A stretch of 42,605 nt of DNA, taken from contig UQRG01000002.1 in the NCBI GenBank assembly GCA_900543365.1, positions 1-42,605 on the forward strand, written 5' to 3'. A program made the position numbers and the translations under genes. Origin of the DNA: an uncultured Eubacterium sp. (GTDB lineage: Bacteria > Bacillota > Clostridia > Lachnospirales > CAG-274). Positions 34,157 to 42,605 of this stretch are shown here, piece after piece. How positions within the stretch are numbered: position 1 is the stretch's first letter; each line of letters begins with the position of its first letter. Under the pieces are notes generated by a model. The model saw only the letters and a program-made list of their open reading frames with translations. It ran no database searches and was not told the DNA's origin.

Positions 34157-35692
34157 ATGGCAAACAATTCAAAAGGTGCAATGGCAAAAGATACAATTAT
34201 ATATATGTTAGCGAAAGGTATAGAGGGCATTGTAGGTATTGTTACAATGTCAGTAATGACTTATCTTTTGTCAACAGCACAAATGGGTTATTATGTAACA
34301 GTAAATATAGCTATTACAACTATAGCAATGTTAGCTATACAGTGGCTTGTACAATCAGTTCTTCGTTATGTTAATAAGTATGATATAGCGGGAAAAAATA
34401 AGGAGTTTTATACAACTGTATTTACTGCTTGGTTTAGAGTAAATTTTGGTGTTATTCTTGTAGCAGTACTATCTGTTCTTTTAGTTAAATTTGGCTTTGG
34501 CAGTGTTGAAAATATTGCTCTTAAGTTGGGTTTTACTAATATTGATAGAATTAGGCGATTTACATCTATTTACACTAACAGAGTATTTGTATGTGGTATT
34601 TTGTGGTTTGTTAGTTACAATACTGCACAGCTTATGATTTCGATGCTTGCTGCTGTTAGAGCAGTCAAACTTAATTTGCTTTTGTCAATTATTACAGTTT
34701 GTGGCAGACTTGTGTTTATGGTTATTTTCTGTAAACTTTGGACAAGTAAAATTGAATGGATTTTCTTAAGTTACTTTATTACTGATGCTATTGTTTCTAT
34801 AATAGGTATGAAACGACTTAAGATACTTAGCTACATTAAGGGTAAGGCAAGTAAGGAAATTTTAGATGAATTGAAGGAATATGGTTTCCCTCTTATGGGC
34901 AATCAGCTTACAACATCTGTACTTAACCAGTCTGATGCTTATATTATTACTCTTATGTTAGGTGCTAGTGCATCTGGCATTTACAAGGCTAATTATTCTC
35001 TTATTTCATCAGCATTTACCCTTTTAAATGCCTCTGTAATGCGTGGTTGTTATCCAACTATATTAAGAGCTTGGTCAGAGGATAAAAAGGAACAAGTTCA
35101 GAAACTTCTGAATGAGGCTGTTAGAATGTATATGATTATAGCAATACCTGCTGTTGTTGGTGTATTTGCTGTTAGTGACGCAGCTGCTTATGCCCTTTTT
35201 GATGCAGAGTATTTTGAAGGACATATTGTTATGTTCTGGGTAGCACTTGGTATGATGTTTTTAGGTCTTACCGAATATTCAATTAAGCATTGGGAACTTA
35301 ATGCTAACACAAAGGCTATTTTTGGTAGAAGCCTTATAGGTGGAATTGTTAATTTAGCTCTTAACCTTGTGCTTATTAAAGTTACTGGCAGTTATTTTAT
35401 TGCTGCAGTTACTACATTTATTGGTTTCTTTGTTTATTTTTGTCTTGCTAGATTTGGTACAAGAAATTATCTTAAGTGGCGTATTGCTCCAGTCAAATTT
35501 GTTAAAATTGTTTTTTCAGCTGTTGTAATGTGCCTTGCTATAGAAGGGTTAAAGTTAATTTTACCTAATAGTAAATTATGTTTGGCAATATTCATAATTT
35601 GTGGTATTATAGTATATGGAACAATGCTTGCCTTAACTGGTGAGATTAAAGGTGAAATTGCTATTATTAAAAATAAATTAGCAAGAAAGTAA
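34157..35692 (+). CDS. Wzx-type polysaccharide flippase
   Basis: The 511-residue integral membrane protein has about 12-14 hydrophobic helices and the fold of the oligosaccharide flippase (MATE/MVF) superfamily. It opens with a DTIIYMLAKGIEGIVGIVTM-type first helix and has a central DAYIITLMLGASASGIYKAN segment typical of Wzx proteins. It would carry lipid-linked repeat units across the cytoplasmic membrane before polymerisation. An AAAGGAT ribosome site precedes ATG 34157. A TATAAT at 34114-34119 might add an internal promoter, but no good -35 box accompanies it. Its substrate is presumably the polymer made by the glycosyltransferases downstream. Confidence 0.85.
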   Translation: MANNSKGAMAKDTIIYMLAKGIEGIVGIVTMSVMTYLLSTAQMGYYVTVNIAITTIAMLAIQWLVQSVLRYVNKYDIAGKNKEFYTTVFTAWFRVNFGVILVAVLSVLLVKFGFGSVENIALKLGFTNIDRIRRFTSIYTNRVFVCGILWFVSYNTAQLMISMLAAVRAVKLNLLLSIITVCGRLVFMVIFCKLWTSKIEWIFLSYFITDAIVSIIGMKRLKILSYIKGKASKEILDELKEYGFPLMGNQLTTSVLNQSDAYIITLMLGASASGIYKANYSLISSAFTLLNASVMRGCYPTILRAWSEDKKEQVQKLLNEAVRMYMIIAIPAVVGVFAVSDAAAYALFDAEYFEGHIVMFWVALGMMFLGLTEYSIKHWELNANTKAIFGRSLIGGIVNLALNLVLIKVTGSYFIAAVTTFIGFFVYFCLARFGTRNYLKWRIAPVKFVKIVFSAVVMCLAIEGLKLILPNSKLCLAIFIICGIIVYGTMLALTGEIKGEIAIIKNKLARK

Positions 35693-35712
35693 TAATAAGA
35701 TTGGGTAATATT

Positions 35713-36960
35713 ATGAAAAAGGTATTAATTATTGCAAATCAGTTTCCGCCTATGGGTGGTTCAGGTGTTCAGAGAAGTGTTAAGTTTGTAAAGCATTTAA
35801 GAGCTTTTGGTTATGAACCGGTTGTACTTACTAGAGAAATAGGTAATATGCCTCTAAAGGATGAAACACTTTTAAAAGATGTGCCTGAGGGTGTTAAAAT
35901 ATATAGAACTAAGGCTTATGAGCTTCCTGAGCTTAAGGGTATTATGAGAATACCGGGTAAGGTTCTTGGTAAGTTTGTTATTCCTGATACAGCTTATTTT
36001 TGGTATAAAAATACAAGAAAAAAGGCTCTTGAAATTATTGAAAAGGAGGGTATAAACATTGTTTATACTACTTCTGCACCTTATAGTGACCATTTACTTG
36101 GTCTTTATATTAAGGAAAAAGTGCCTAATATTAAGTGGGCAGTAGATTTTAGAGATGAGTGGACGAATAATCCTTATACTCTTGACAATCCTTATTGCAG
36201 TTTTAGAACTAATAAGGAAAAAAATATGGAACATTCAGTTGTAACTAAGGCTGATATGTTAATTACTAACACACCGGTTATGAGAGAAAACTTTATTAGA
36301 AATAACAATATTAAAGGAGATAATTTTGTTGTTATTCCTAATGGTTATGATGTTGAAGATTTTGCAGATTTTGATACAAGTATTAAGCCTCAAAACACTA
36401 GACTTACTATGGTATATACTGGTGCATTATACGGCAGACGAAAACCAGATAATTTCTTTAAGGCTTTAGCCGAACTTAAAAGTGATGGCAAAATTGACAG
36501 TAGCAAAGTCCTTGTTAAACTTATTGGCAACTATCATAAGGATAAGCTACAGAGTCAAATTGACAGTTTTGGTTTAACAGATTGCTTTGAAATTGTAGGA
36601 TATGTTCCACATAATGTATGTATTGAGCATCAAATGGCTGCAGATGTTCTTGTACTTATTGAAGGCAGTGGCAGAGGTGCTAATGCTTTCTATACCGGCA
36701 AGATATTTGAATATATGAATACTAATAGACCAGTACTTGCTGTTCTTCCAGAAGGCTGTGCAGCAGACCTTGTTAAGGAAAGTAAAATTGGTATAGTAGC
36801 TAATACGGATAATGTTGAAGAAATAAAAGGCATTATTAAAGAATACTATGACAAGTGGTGCAATGGTACTTTGGACTTTGCACCATACAGAAATGTTATT
36901 GAAAACTTTGAAAGAAAGAAACTTACTGAAAAATTAGCTGAAGTTTTTGATAAAATGTAA
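35713..36960 (+). CDS. Glycosyltransferase, GT4-like
   Basis: The 415-residue GT-B fold enzyme begins KVLIIANQFPPMGGSGVQRS, the donor/acceptor N-domain of many polysaccharide glycosyltransferases. It has a VYTGALYGRRKPDNFFKAL segment at the start of the C-domain and FYTGKIFEYMNTNRPVLAV, which contains the family's E of the EX7E-like region. It should add a sugar to the lipid-linked repeat at the inner face of the membrane. A TTG at 35701 gives a longer frame, but ATG 35713 is preferred; neither has a strong ribosome site (GGGT only). Sugar specificity unknown. Confidence 0.85.
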   Translation: MKKVLIIANQFPPMGGSGVQRSVKFVKHLRAFGYEPVVLTREIGNMPLKDETLLKDVPEGVKIYRTKAYELPELKGIMRIPGKVLGKFVIPDTAYFWYKNTRKKALEIIEKEGINIVYTTSAPYSDHLLGLYIKEKVPNIKWAVDFRDEWTNNPYTLDNPYCSFRTNKEKNMEHSVVTKADMLITNTPVMRENFIRNNNIKGDNFVVIPNGYDVEDFADFDTSIKPQNTRLTMVYTGALYGRRKPDNFFKALAELKSDGKIDSSKVLVKLIGNYHKDKLQSQIDSFGLTDCFEIVGYVPHNVCIEHQMAADVLVLIEGSGRGANAFYTGKIFEYMNTNRPVLAVLPEGCAADLVKESKIGIVANTDNVEEIKGIIKEYYDKWCNGTLDFAPYRNVIENFERKKLTEKLAEVFDKM

Positions 36961-37004
36961 TGTATAGTTACTATTACAATAAATAAATAATTGGTGATAT
37001 AAAT

Positions 37005-38144
37005 ATGAAAATTCTACACTTCATAAGCGGAGGAGATACAGGAGGTGCAAAAACTCATGTACTTACTCTACTTGAAAATCTAAAAAAACTGAATATTGAT
37101 GTAGAGTTGCTCTGCATTATGGAGGGTATATTCACTGAGGAGGCTCGTGAGCTTGGTATACCTGTTACAATTATTCCTCAGACTAAGAGATATGACCTTT
37201 CAGTAAATAGAAAAATACTGGATTATATTAATACTTGTGGTTGTGATTTAGTTCATTGCCATGGAGCCAGAGCTAATTACATATCCCTTTTCATTATGCA
37301 CAGTGTTAAAGTACCTATGATTACAACACTTCATAGTGATTATAAGTTAGACTTTAAGGACAATGTAAGAAAGCAAATGTTCTATACTCCTATTAATTCT
37401 TATGCATTGCGTCGTTTTGACCATATTCTCTGTGTTACACAGGCATTTAAGAATATGCTTGTCAGCAGAGGGTTTAAGAGTGATAGAATAGAGGTTATAT
37501 ATAATGGTATAGATTTTAAGCCTGAATTGGAGTATCTTGACAAGGAAAGATTTTATGACAGACTTCATATTAAATATAACCCTAACAAAAAATATGTAGG
37601 TATTGCTGCCAGACTTTATGCTGTTAAGGGTGTTGATGTATTTTTAAAGGCTGCAAATGTTCTTGCCAAACGCTGTGATAATATTGATTTTGTTGTTTTA
37701 GGTGATGGTGATATGTGGGATAATTGCCAGAGTTATGTTAAAGACAACAATTTAGAAGGCAGGGTTTATATGGCAGGTCAAATTATGAATTCTGTTGTTA
37801 TGAACAGCTTTTATAAGCACATTGATGTTAATACATTAAGTTCTTATTCAGAGAGTTTTCCTTATGCACTTCTTGAGGGGGCTAGAATGAAAAGGGCTAC
37901 TGTAGCAACAGCTGTAGGTGGTATACCAGAAATGATTGAAAGTGGTAAAAGTGGCTACTTAGTTCCGTCTGGTGACTATAAGGCTATGGCAGATAGATTT
38001 GAAGAACTTTGCAATGATGATAAATTAAGGTTAAAAATGGGTAGTGATTTTTATAACAGAGCATTAAACAATTTCTCTGTTGAGTCTATGGCTAATACTC
38101 ATATTAACATATACAACAAAATTATAAAGGAGAAAAATAAATGA
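37005..38144 (+). CDS. Glycosyltransferase family 4
   Basis: The 379-residue GT-B enzyme starts MKILHFISGGDTGGAKTHVL, with the glycine-rich loop of GT4. It has VHCHGARANY, the domain junction YVGIAARLYAVKGVDVFLKA, and the C-terminal donor site SYSESFPYALLEGARMKRAT followed by VGGIPEMI, giving the E-x7-E pattern. It is a retaining transferase for assembly of the wall or exopolysaccharide repeat. Its last 4 bases overlap the start of the DUF4330 gene (ATGA), so the two are translationally coupled. Confidence 0.92.
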   Translation: MKILHFISGGDTGGAKTHVLTLLENLKKLNIDVELLCIMEGIFTEEARELGIPVTIIPQTKRYDLSVNRKILDYINTCGCDLVHCHGARANYISLFIMHSVKVPMITTLHSDYKLDFKDNVRKQMFYTPINSYALRRFDHILCVTQAFKNMLVSRGFKSDRIEVIYNGIDFKPELEYLDKERFYDRLHIKYNPNKKYVGIAARLYAVKGVDVFLKAANVLAKRCDNIDFVVLGDGDMWDNCQSYVKDNNLEGRVYMAGQIMNSVVMNSFYKHIDVNTLSSYSESFPYALLEGARMKRATVATAVGGIPEMIESGKSGYLVPSGDYKAMADRFEELCNDDKLRLKMGSDFYNRALNNFSVESMANTHINIYNKIIKEKNK

Positions 38145-38647
38145 AGTTAATTGATGAAAAAGGAAAATTATTGGGCAAACTTAATATTGTGGATTTAGTA
38201 GTAGTTGTGCTTATTGTGGCTATTATTGCAGCAGTAGGTATTCGTTTTACTTCATCTAAACTTAATGCTAATGGTCTTACTCCTGTTAGTGGGGATAAGT
38301 ATTGTTATGTTACAGCTTTTGCTAGTTTACAGGTACCAGAGGTAGCAGAGGAGTTACATATTGGTGACCATATTGCTGCTGGTGGTAAGTATACTGATGC
38401 TGAAATTGTAGACATTAAGGTTGAGCCAGCTGCTTACATTGGTGTTAATTCAGAGGGTAAGGCTGTTTATAGTGAGCACCCTCTCTGGAAAGATATTACA
38501 GTTGTAATTAAGGAAAAGGTAGACCCGTCTAATATTACATTAAAGGTTGGCGGTCAGGAAGCCAGAGTTGGTTTTAGCTATATTGTTAAAACACAGACTG
38601 TTGAGGCAAATGCTAAAATTAGAGGTATTGAATTTAAGGATAATTAA
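38141..38647 (+). CDS. DUF4330 family membrane-anchored protein
   Basis: The 168-residue protein starts MKLIDEKGKLLGKLNIVDLV, followed by one membrane helix (about residues 18-36) and an extracytoplasmic domain. This matches DUF4330, a family of unknown function common in clostridial polysaccharide clusters. Its ATG overlaps the preceding glycosyltransferase stop (ATGA). A role in assembly or regulation of polymer export is possible, by context only. Confidence 0.8.
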   Translation: MKLIDEKGKLLGKLNIVDLVVVVLIVAIIAAVGIRFTSSKLNANGLTPVSGDKYCYVTAFASLQVPEVAEELHIGDHIAAGGKYTDAEIVDIKVEPAAYIGVNSEGKAVYSEHPLWKDITVVIKEKVDPSNITLKVGGQEARVGFSYIVKTQTVEANAKIRGIEFKDN

Positions 38648-38659
38648 TGAGGTGACTTT

Positions 38660-39202
38660 ATGAACTTAATTAAAGAAAGTTTTATAGTTACAGCGATTAT
38701 AAACATAATTAAAGCCTTTGAAAGAGGCTATGACAACAGTGTTTTAAAGAAAAATGTGTCAAAAATCACCATTGTTTTTAACAATAGTGGAACACACAGA
38801 GTTCTTTCTCGTTACATAAACAAAAATCCATACTACAGAAATAGTGTTGTTTATAAAATTATTATGGCAATAGCTAGTCTTTTTGATAAATTTTTTGCCA
38901 AAATTAATGTATTAGGAACAAAACTTTTGTCTGGCAGTATTGTTGCTAAAAAAGTTAAAGATGCCTATAATGCAGGTGTCAATCAAAAACTTTTTGGCTT
39001 TGGAGTTTTGTTTATGAGTATACCTTTAGGCAGTCTTTTCGCTCTTATTTGTTTAGGACAGGCTACAGGTAAAAATATGGCAGTATGCTGGGGAATATTT
39101 ATAGTAGGTGTTGTACTTGTTATTATGGCTATTTGTAAGGATTCCCTTAAAAACAGCAAAATAATTAAGGCTGTTTCAACATTTTTTGAATTAATAAGAT
39201 AG
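38660..39202 (+). CDS. Uncharacterised membrane protein in the polysaccharide cluster
   Basis: The 180-residue protein has a polar N-terminal ~110 residues with Lys-rich amphipathic parts. Two adjacent hydrophobic helices follow (about 114-132 and 139-157, GFGVLFMSIPLGSLFALICL and AVCWGIFIVGVVLVIMAICK), then a short basic tail. A GAGGTG ribosome site lies upstream. It sits between DUF4330 and the polymerase/ligase gene with close spacing on both sides. I do not recognise a family; it might be an accessory subunit of the next gene product. Confidence 0.75.
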   Translation: MNLIKESFIVTAIINIIKAFERGYDNSVLKKNVSKITIVFNNSGTHRVLSRYINKNPYYRNSVVYKIIMAIASLFDKFFAKINVLGTKLLSGSIVAKKVKDAYNAGVNQKLFGFGVLFMSIPLGSLFALICLGQATGKNMAVCWGIFIVGVVLVIMAICKDSLKNSKIIKAVSTFFELIR

Positions 39203-39213
39203 TTGGTGGTTTT

Positions 39214-40584
39214 GTGAGTAACAAAAATATAATATTAATAGTGCTTATAGGTCTTATTTTAGGTATAGGCTGTGGTACTTTAGGTCCTATAGCAGCTCTT
39301 GCACTTGTAGCAGTAGTTGTTGGATGTGCTGTTGTACTATGCCATTACGAGGTAGCAGTTTTTATATTAGCAGCTTTTGGTGTTATTGATACAGTCTTAA
39401 GAGCGATTGGTGGCACACTTGGCAGTGTATGGGACGAGCTTTTTCTTATTCTTCTTGTTATGCTTTGGATATATAAGTGGATAACAAATAGAAATGATGA
39501 CAGCTTTAAAACTTCACCTATGGATATACCTCTTTTTATATTTATAAGTGCTATGCTTTTATGCCTTATACTTAATTCTCCAGACTTTAGCATTGCTCTT
39601 GAGGGCTTTAGAGCTATAGTTCAGTATATGCTTTGGTATTTTGTAGTTATTCAAATACTTAGAGGAGAAAAAAGTGCAAAAACAGTTATTACATTCTTTG
39701 TTTTAGTAGTTGGACTACTTGCACTTCACGGCATTTATCAGTACATTATTGGTGTTGAAATGCCAGCAGGTTGGGTAGACCAAAAGGAAGCAGGTGTTAG
39801 AACTAGAGTATTCTCAATATTTACAAGCCCTAATGTGTTTGGTTCACTTTTAACTCTTGCTTCACCTATGGCTATTTCTCTTGCTATTGTTAATAAGAAT
39901 AAAAAGGGTAAGGCAATATTTGTTTTTATTGCCCTTTGTATAATTGCAAGTCTTGTGTTTACTTCATCAAGAGGTGCTTGGATAGGCTTTGCTTTAGCTA
40001 TAGGTATTTATGTTCTTTTAAAAGATAAACGACTTATTATTCCTTGTATTTTGGCAGCAGTTATACTTGTTGTGGCAGTACCTAGTGTAGGTAACAGAAT
40101 AAGTTATATGCTTAGTCCGGAATACATAGAGTCTTCATTAAAAGGTGGAAGACTTGTAAGATGGCTTACAGGTATAGAAATATTTAAGGCACAACCTATA
40201 TTTGGTGTTGGTTTAGGACACTTTGGTGGTGCAGTAGCTATGAATCACGAGCTTAGAACTCTTGTTAATGCAGAGCTTGTTGATACTTATTATATGGACA
40301 ATTATATGCTTAAGACAGCAGTTGAATCAGGCATCGTAGGTTTTTCAGCCTTTGCTATTTTGTTATATTCTGTAGTTATTAATGGCTTTAGAACTATGAA
40401 AATGGCAAGTACAAAACTTTCTAAGGAGCTTACAACTGGTATTGTGGCAGGTCTTTGCGGTGTAATTGCTCATAACTTTGTTGAAAATGTTTTTGAGGTA
40501 CCTATGATGACAAGCCTCTTTTGGATGTTTGTTGCTGTTGTTATGAATATATGGTACTATGAGTGCAAAAAGGCTAAAGGCTGA
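39214..40584 (+). CDS. O-antigen ligase/polymerase family (Wzy/WaaL-like)
   Basis: The 456-residue polytopic protein has about 10-12 helices and a large extracytoplasmic loop. Family marks are TSPNVFGSLLTLASPMAISL, SSRGAWIGFALAIG (the conserved Arg-Gly-Ala-Trp) and FGVGLGHFGGA before the long loop, then YYMDNYMLKTAVESGIVG. Members either polymerise undecaprenyl-linked repeats or ligate polymer to an acceptor; sequence alone does not decide which. A GTG at 39214, 5-6 nt after GGTGG, is the start. It lies with a flippase and transferases, completing a Wzx/Wzy-type export route. Confidence 0.88.
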   Translation: MSNKNIILIVLIGLILGIGCGTLGPIAALALVAVVVGCAVVLCHYEVAVFILAAFGVIDTVLRAIGGTLGSVWDELFLILLVMLWIYKWITNRNDDSFKTSPMDIPLFIFISAMLLCLILNSPDFSIALEGFRAIVQYMLWYFVVIQILRGEKSAKTVITFFVLVVGLLALHGIYQYIIGVEMPAGWVDQKEAGVRTRVFSIFTSPNVFGSLLTLASPMAISLAIVNKNKKGKAIFVFIALCIIASLVFTSSRGAWIGFALAIGIYVLLKDKRLIIPCILAAVILVVAVPSVGNRISYMLSPEYIESSLKGGRLVRWLTGIEIFKAQPIFGVGLGHFGGAVAMNHELRTLVNAELVDTYYMDNYMLKTAVESGIVGFSAFAILLYSVVINGFRTMKMASTKLSKELTTGIVAGLCGVIAHNFVENVFEVPMMTSLFWMFVAVVMNIWYYECKKAKG

Positions 40585-40607
40585 TTTGCACTACTGGAGG
40601 AAATATT

Positions 40608-41744
40608 ATGATTAATCTGTTAATAGCAGGCTATCACGGCTTTGGAAATTGTGGTGACGAAGCAATATTAAAGGCAATGACTACTAATATAAGAAAAATT
40701 GCTAAAGATGTTGAAATCACAGCTCTTAGCCATAATCCTGAATTTACAAAAACTGAATATGGTATTGAATCTGTTCAACGCTTTAATGTGCTTCAGGTAT
40801 TGTCTGCTATAAGACACAGTGACATTATATTAAGTGGCGGTGGAACACTTTTGCAAAATGGCACAAGTACAAGGTCACTTATATACTATCTTGGCATTAT
40901 TAAGTTGGCAAAACTTTTTAGAAAACGAGTTATGCTTTATGCCAATGGTATAGGACCAGTAACAGGAGCCTTTAATCAGCGACTTGTTCGTTCAGTTATT
41001 AATACTGTTGATGTTATTACTTTAAGAGAAAAGCTTTCAGAGGCAGATTTAAGAAGTATAGGTGTAAGTAACCCAAATGTTACAGTTACAGCTGATGCAG
41101 CATTTAAACTTAATAGTATAGATGATGATGAGGCAGAACAACTTTTGCTTAAGGAAGGCTTTGAAGATAGAGGAAAGCCACGAGTTGGTGTTTCAGTAAG
41201 AGCTTGGTCTAAGGCTAAATATGGCGATGACTACATTATGAAAATTGCAAGGGCATGTGACGATATAGCAGATACAGGCAAGGAAATTATATTTATACCA
41301 ATGCAATTTCCAAATGATATTGCAGTTTCTAAAAAGGTAGCATCAATGATGAAAAATAAATCCTATGTATTGACTAATAAATACACTCCTGCCCAGATTT
41401 TAGGTGTAGTTGGTAGAGTAGATGCTATGGTAAGTATGCGACTTCACACACTAATTTTTGCTGCTGTCAAAAATGTTCCTATGGTAGGTATTATATATGA
41501 CCCTAAAATAGAGTATTATCTTAAGGAACTTAGTATGCCTGAAGGTGGAGATGTCAGGAAAGAAAAAATTGATAGCAAGAAAATATCTGATATTACACTA
41601 GATATTTTTGAAAATATGGATAATTATAAAACTGTGTTAAAGAGTAAGGCTGATATTATGACAAGTAAAGCTGACGAAAATGATATGCTTTTGTCACAAC
41701 AACTTGATATTATCAGAAAAGAAAAGGAGAGAAAAAGAAAATGA
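40608..41744 (+). CDS. csaB: Polysaccharide pyruvyl transferase CsaB
   Basis: The 378-residue enzyme transfers pyruvate from phosphoenolpyruvate to form ketal groups on the secondary cell-wall polymer. Those groups are needed for binding of SLH-domain proteins. Family marks are GYHGFGNCGDEAILKAM (8-24), ILSGGGTLLQNGTSTRSLIY, YANGIGPV and the C-terminal MRLHTLIFAAVKNVPMVGII-YDPK block. GGAGG precedes the ATG. It overlaps the next gene by 4 bases. Presence of csaB suggests the organism carries SLH proteins, none of which is in this window. Confidence 0.94.
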   Translation: MINLLIAGYHGFGNCGDEAILKAMTTNIRKIAKDVEITALSHNPEFTKTEYGIESVQRFNVLQVLSAIRHSDIILSGGGTLLQNGTSTRSLIYYLGIIKLAKLFRKRVMLYANGIGPVTGAFNQRLVRSVINTVDVITLREKLSEADLRSIGVSNPNVTVTADAAFKLNSIDDDEAEQLLLKEGFEDRGKPRVGVSVRAWSKAKYGDDYIMKIARACDDIADTGKEIIFIPMQFPNDIAVSKKVASMMKNKSYVLTNKYTPAQILGVVGRVDAMVSMRLHTLIFAAVKNVPMVGIIYDPKIEYYLKELSMPEGGDVRKEKIDSKKISDITLDIFENMDNYKTVLKSKADIMTSKADENDMLLSQQLDIIRKEKERKRK

Positions 41745-42199
41745 AAAGGTTTTTAGTTGGTTCTTTAAGTGCAATAGCTGCAGTTGTTATGGTTATGGGT
41801 AGTGTTTATGGTGCTGATGCTGGTTCTGAAGCTGACCCTTTAGTTTCAAAGAGCTATGTTGATGACAAAATTGAGCAGGTTATGGCTAAAATTGGTACAG
41901 GTTCATCAAGCGGAACAACATCTTCTGCAACAGCGGCTACATTTACACCTGTTAGTGTTGCTGTTGGTAAGACTATTGTTGGTGGTGAAGGTACAGAAAT
42001 GATTTTAAGAGCAGGTAAAGCAAATGTTGTTATTAGTGGCAGTGAGGGTATTACTGATGCCACAACTGGTCAGGCACTTTATAATGGACATAAGGCTACA
42101 TTAAATCATCTTACTATTATTCCCAGAAATGACGGCAGAGGTTTTAAGGTAACAGAAGCTGCGTGGTTCTTAGTTAAAGGTAGTTATACAATTAAGTAA
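41741..42199 (+). CDS. Small secreted protein of the polymer cluster
   Basis: The 152-residue product has a signal peptide (about residues 1-24, cut near VYGA). A short coiled segment DPLVSKSYVDDKIEQVMAKI and a Ser/Thr-rich linker follow. The C-terminal domain has GKTIVGGEGTEMILRAGKAN and LNHLTIIPRNDGRGFKV. Proteins of this pattern recur in clostridial csaB/tagA neighbourhoods and have no assigned function, to my knowledge. The start overlaps the csaB stop (ATGA), implying coupled translation and a role at the wall linked to the pyruvylated polymer. Confidence 0.82.
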   Translation: MKRFLVGSLSAIAAVVMVMGSVYGADAGSEADPLVSKSYVDDKIEQVMAKIGTGSSSGTTSSATAATFTPVSVAVGKTIVGGEGTEMILRAGKANVVISGSEGITDATTGQALYNGHKATLNHLTIIPRNDGRGFKVTEAAWFLVKGSYTIK

Positions 42200-42210
42200 T
42201 GAGGTAAATT

Positions 42211-42605
42211 ATGAGTATATGCACAATTTTAGGAGTTCCATTTACTAATATTACTCCGGAACAAGCTGTAGATACTGTTGTATCTTATTTAAAAGGAAAT
42301 GGAAAAGCAATGATATTTACACCTAATCCGGAAATGGTAATGGAGGCTAGAAAAAATAAGGAGTTTATGAAAATACTTAATTCAAGCACTATGAATGTGC
42401 CTGACGGTATAGGTATTGTTTATGGCTCTAAGTTTACTTCAAATCCTATTAGGCAAAGGGTGGCAGGCTATGACCTTATGCTTGGCGTTTTTGACAAAAT
42501 GAAGGATATGGGCAAGACAGCTTACTTTTTTGGTGGTGCTCCGGAAATTGCAGATAGAGCAAAGGTTGCTATAGAAAAAAGGTTTCCTGGTTTAAAAATT
42601 GTAGG
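42211..42605 (+). CDS. tagA: WecG/TagA/CpsF family glycosyltransferase, 5' part
   Basis: The frame runs off the right edge after 131 complete codons. The visible N-terminal part has the family signatures IFTPNPEMV, VPDGIGIV (substrate-binding Asp), RVAGYDLM and YFFGGAPE. These enzymes (GT26) transfer N-acetylmannosamine-type sugars onto undecaprenyl-linked GlcNAc, to start teichoic acid-like or secondary wall polymers. GAGGT lies 5 nt before the ATG, and the gene follows the small secreted protein by 11 bp. Confidence 0.93.
   Translation, partial: MSICTILGVPFTNITPEQAVDTVVSYLKGNGKAMIFTPNPEMVMEARKNKEFMKILNSSTMNVPDGIGIVYGSKFTSNPIRQRVAGYDLMLGVFDKMKDMGKTAYFFGGAPEIADRAKVAIEKRFPGLKIV

Overview
The window is low-GC Bacillota DNA, most likely from an anaerobic, gut-type clostridium. 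The evidence is strong A/T bias, strong GGAGG ribosome sites, SigA-type promoters, adhE with a Rex-like operator, a SpoIIP remnant, copper-amine-oxidase-like 'stalk' domains, cohesin and dockerin modules, and a csaB-type secondary cell-wall polymer cluster. The pectin-degrading content resembles pectinolytic gut Clostridia such as Monoglobus or Lachnospira-type organisms, but the species cannot be fixed from this sequence alone.

Layout. 1-711: the end of a secreted stalk-domain protein with a 24-bp tandem-repeat linker. 988-3415: serC-serA (serine biosynthesis). 3553-3937: a small orphan gene. 4110-11939: rpoB-rpoC with its own promoter and terminator, and no rplJL upstream or rpsL-rpsG-fusA downstream. 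12092-12993 (-): spoIIP broken by a small frame-changing deletion. 13366-24293: three consecutive secreted multi-module pectate lyases (826, 1111 and 1635 aa). The first ends in a dockerin, the second in cohesin-dockerin, and the third is PL1-...-cohesin-dockerin-...-PL9. 24519-26273: a small secreted cohesin-dockerin protein, a cohesin-like protein without dockerin, and a 43-aa peptide. 26380-26871 (-): a small stalk-domain protein. 26901-27507: two tandem copies of what looks like a type I toxin-antitoxin locus (tiny hydrophobic peptides on the minus strand, opposed RNAs on the plus strand). 27545-30919 (-): adhE and an APH-type kinase. 31245 to the window end: a co-directional envelope polysaccharide cluster with a phosphodiester glycosidase-like exoprotein, a Wzx-type flippase, two glycosyltransferases, a DUF4330 protein, a membrane protein, a Wzy/WaaL-type polymerase or ligase, CsaB, a small secreted protein and a partial TagA/WecG transferase.

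How the parts fit. The lyases and the two following proteins look like a pectin-directed, cellulosome-like assembly in which the enzymes themselves carry cohesins, so enzymes could link to each other without a large scaffoldin. The polymer cluster with CsaB would make the pyruvylated wall polymer to which SLH-domain surface proteins bind, a plausible anchor for such complexes; no SLH protein is visible here. The Rex-like site at adhE ties ethanol formation to the NADH/NAD ratio during sugar fermentation.

Most notable: (i) the cohesin- and dockerin-bearing pectate lyase cluster, (ii) the duplicated type I toxin-antitoxin locus with predicted 5'-3' mRNA pairing, (iii) a Leu at the RpoB position equivalent to E. 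coli Gln513, (iv) the detached rpoBC operon, (v) the broken spoIIP, and (vi) a 43-aa peptide translationally coupled to a cohesin-like gene. All functional statements come from reading motifs by eye; no searches were run.
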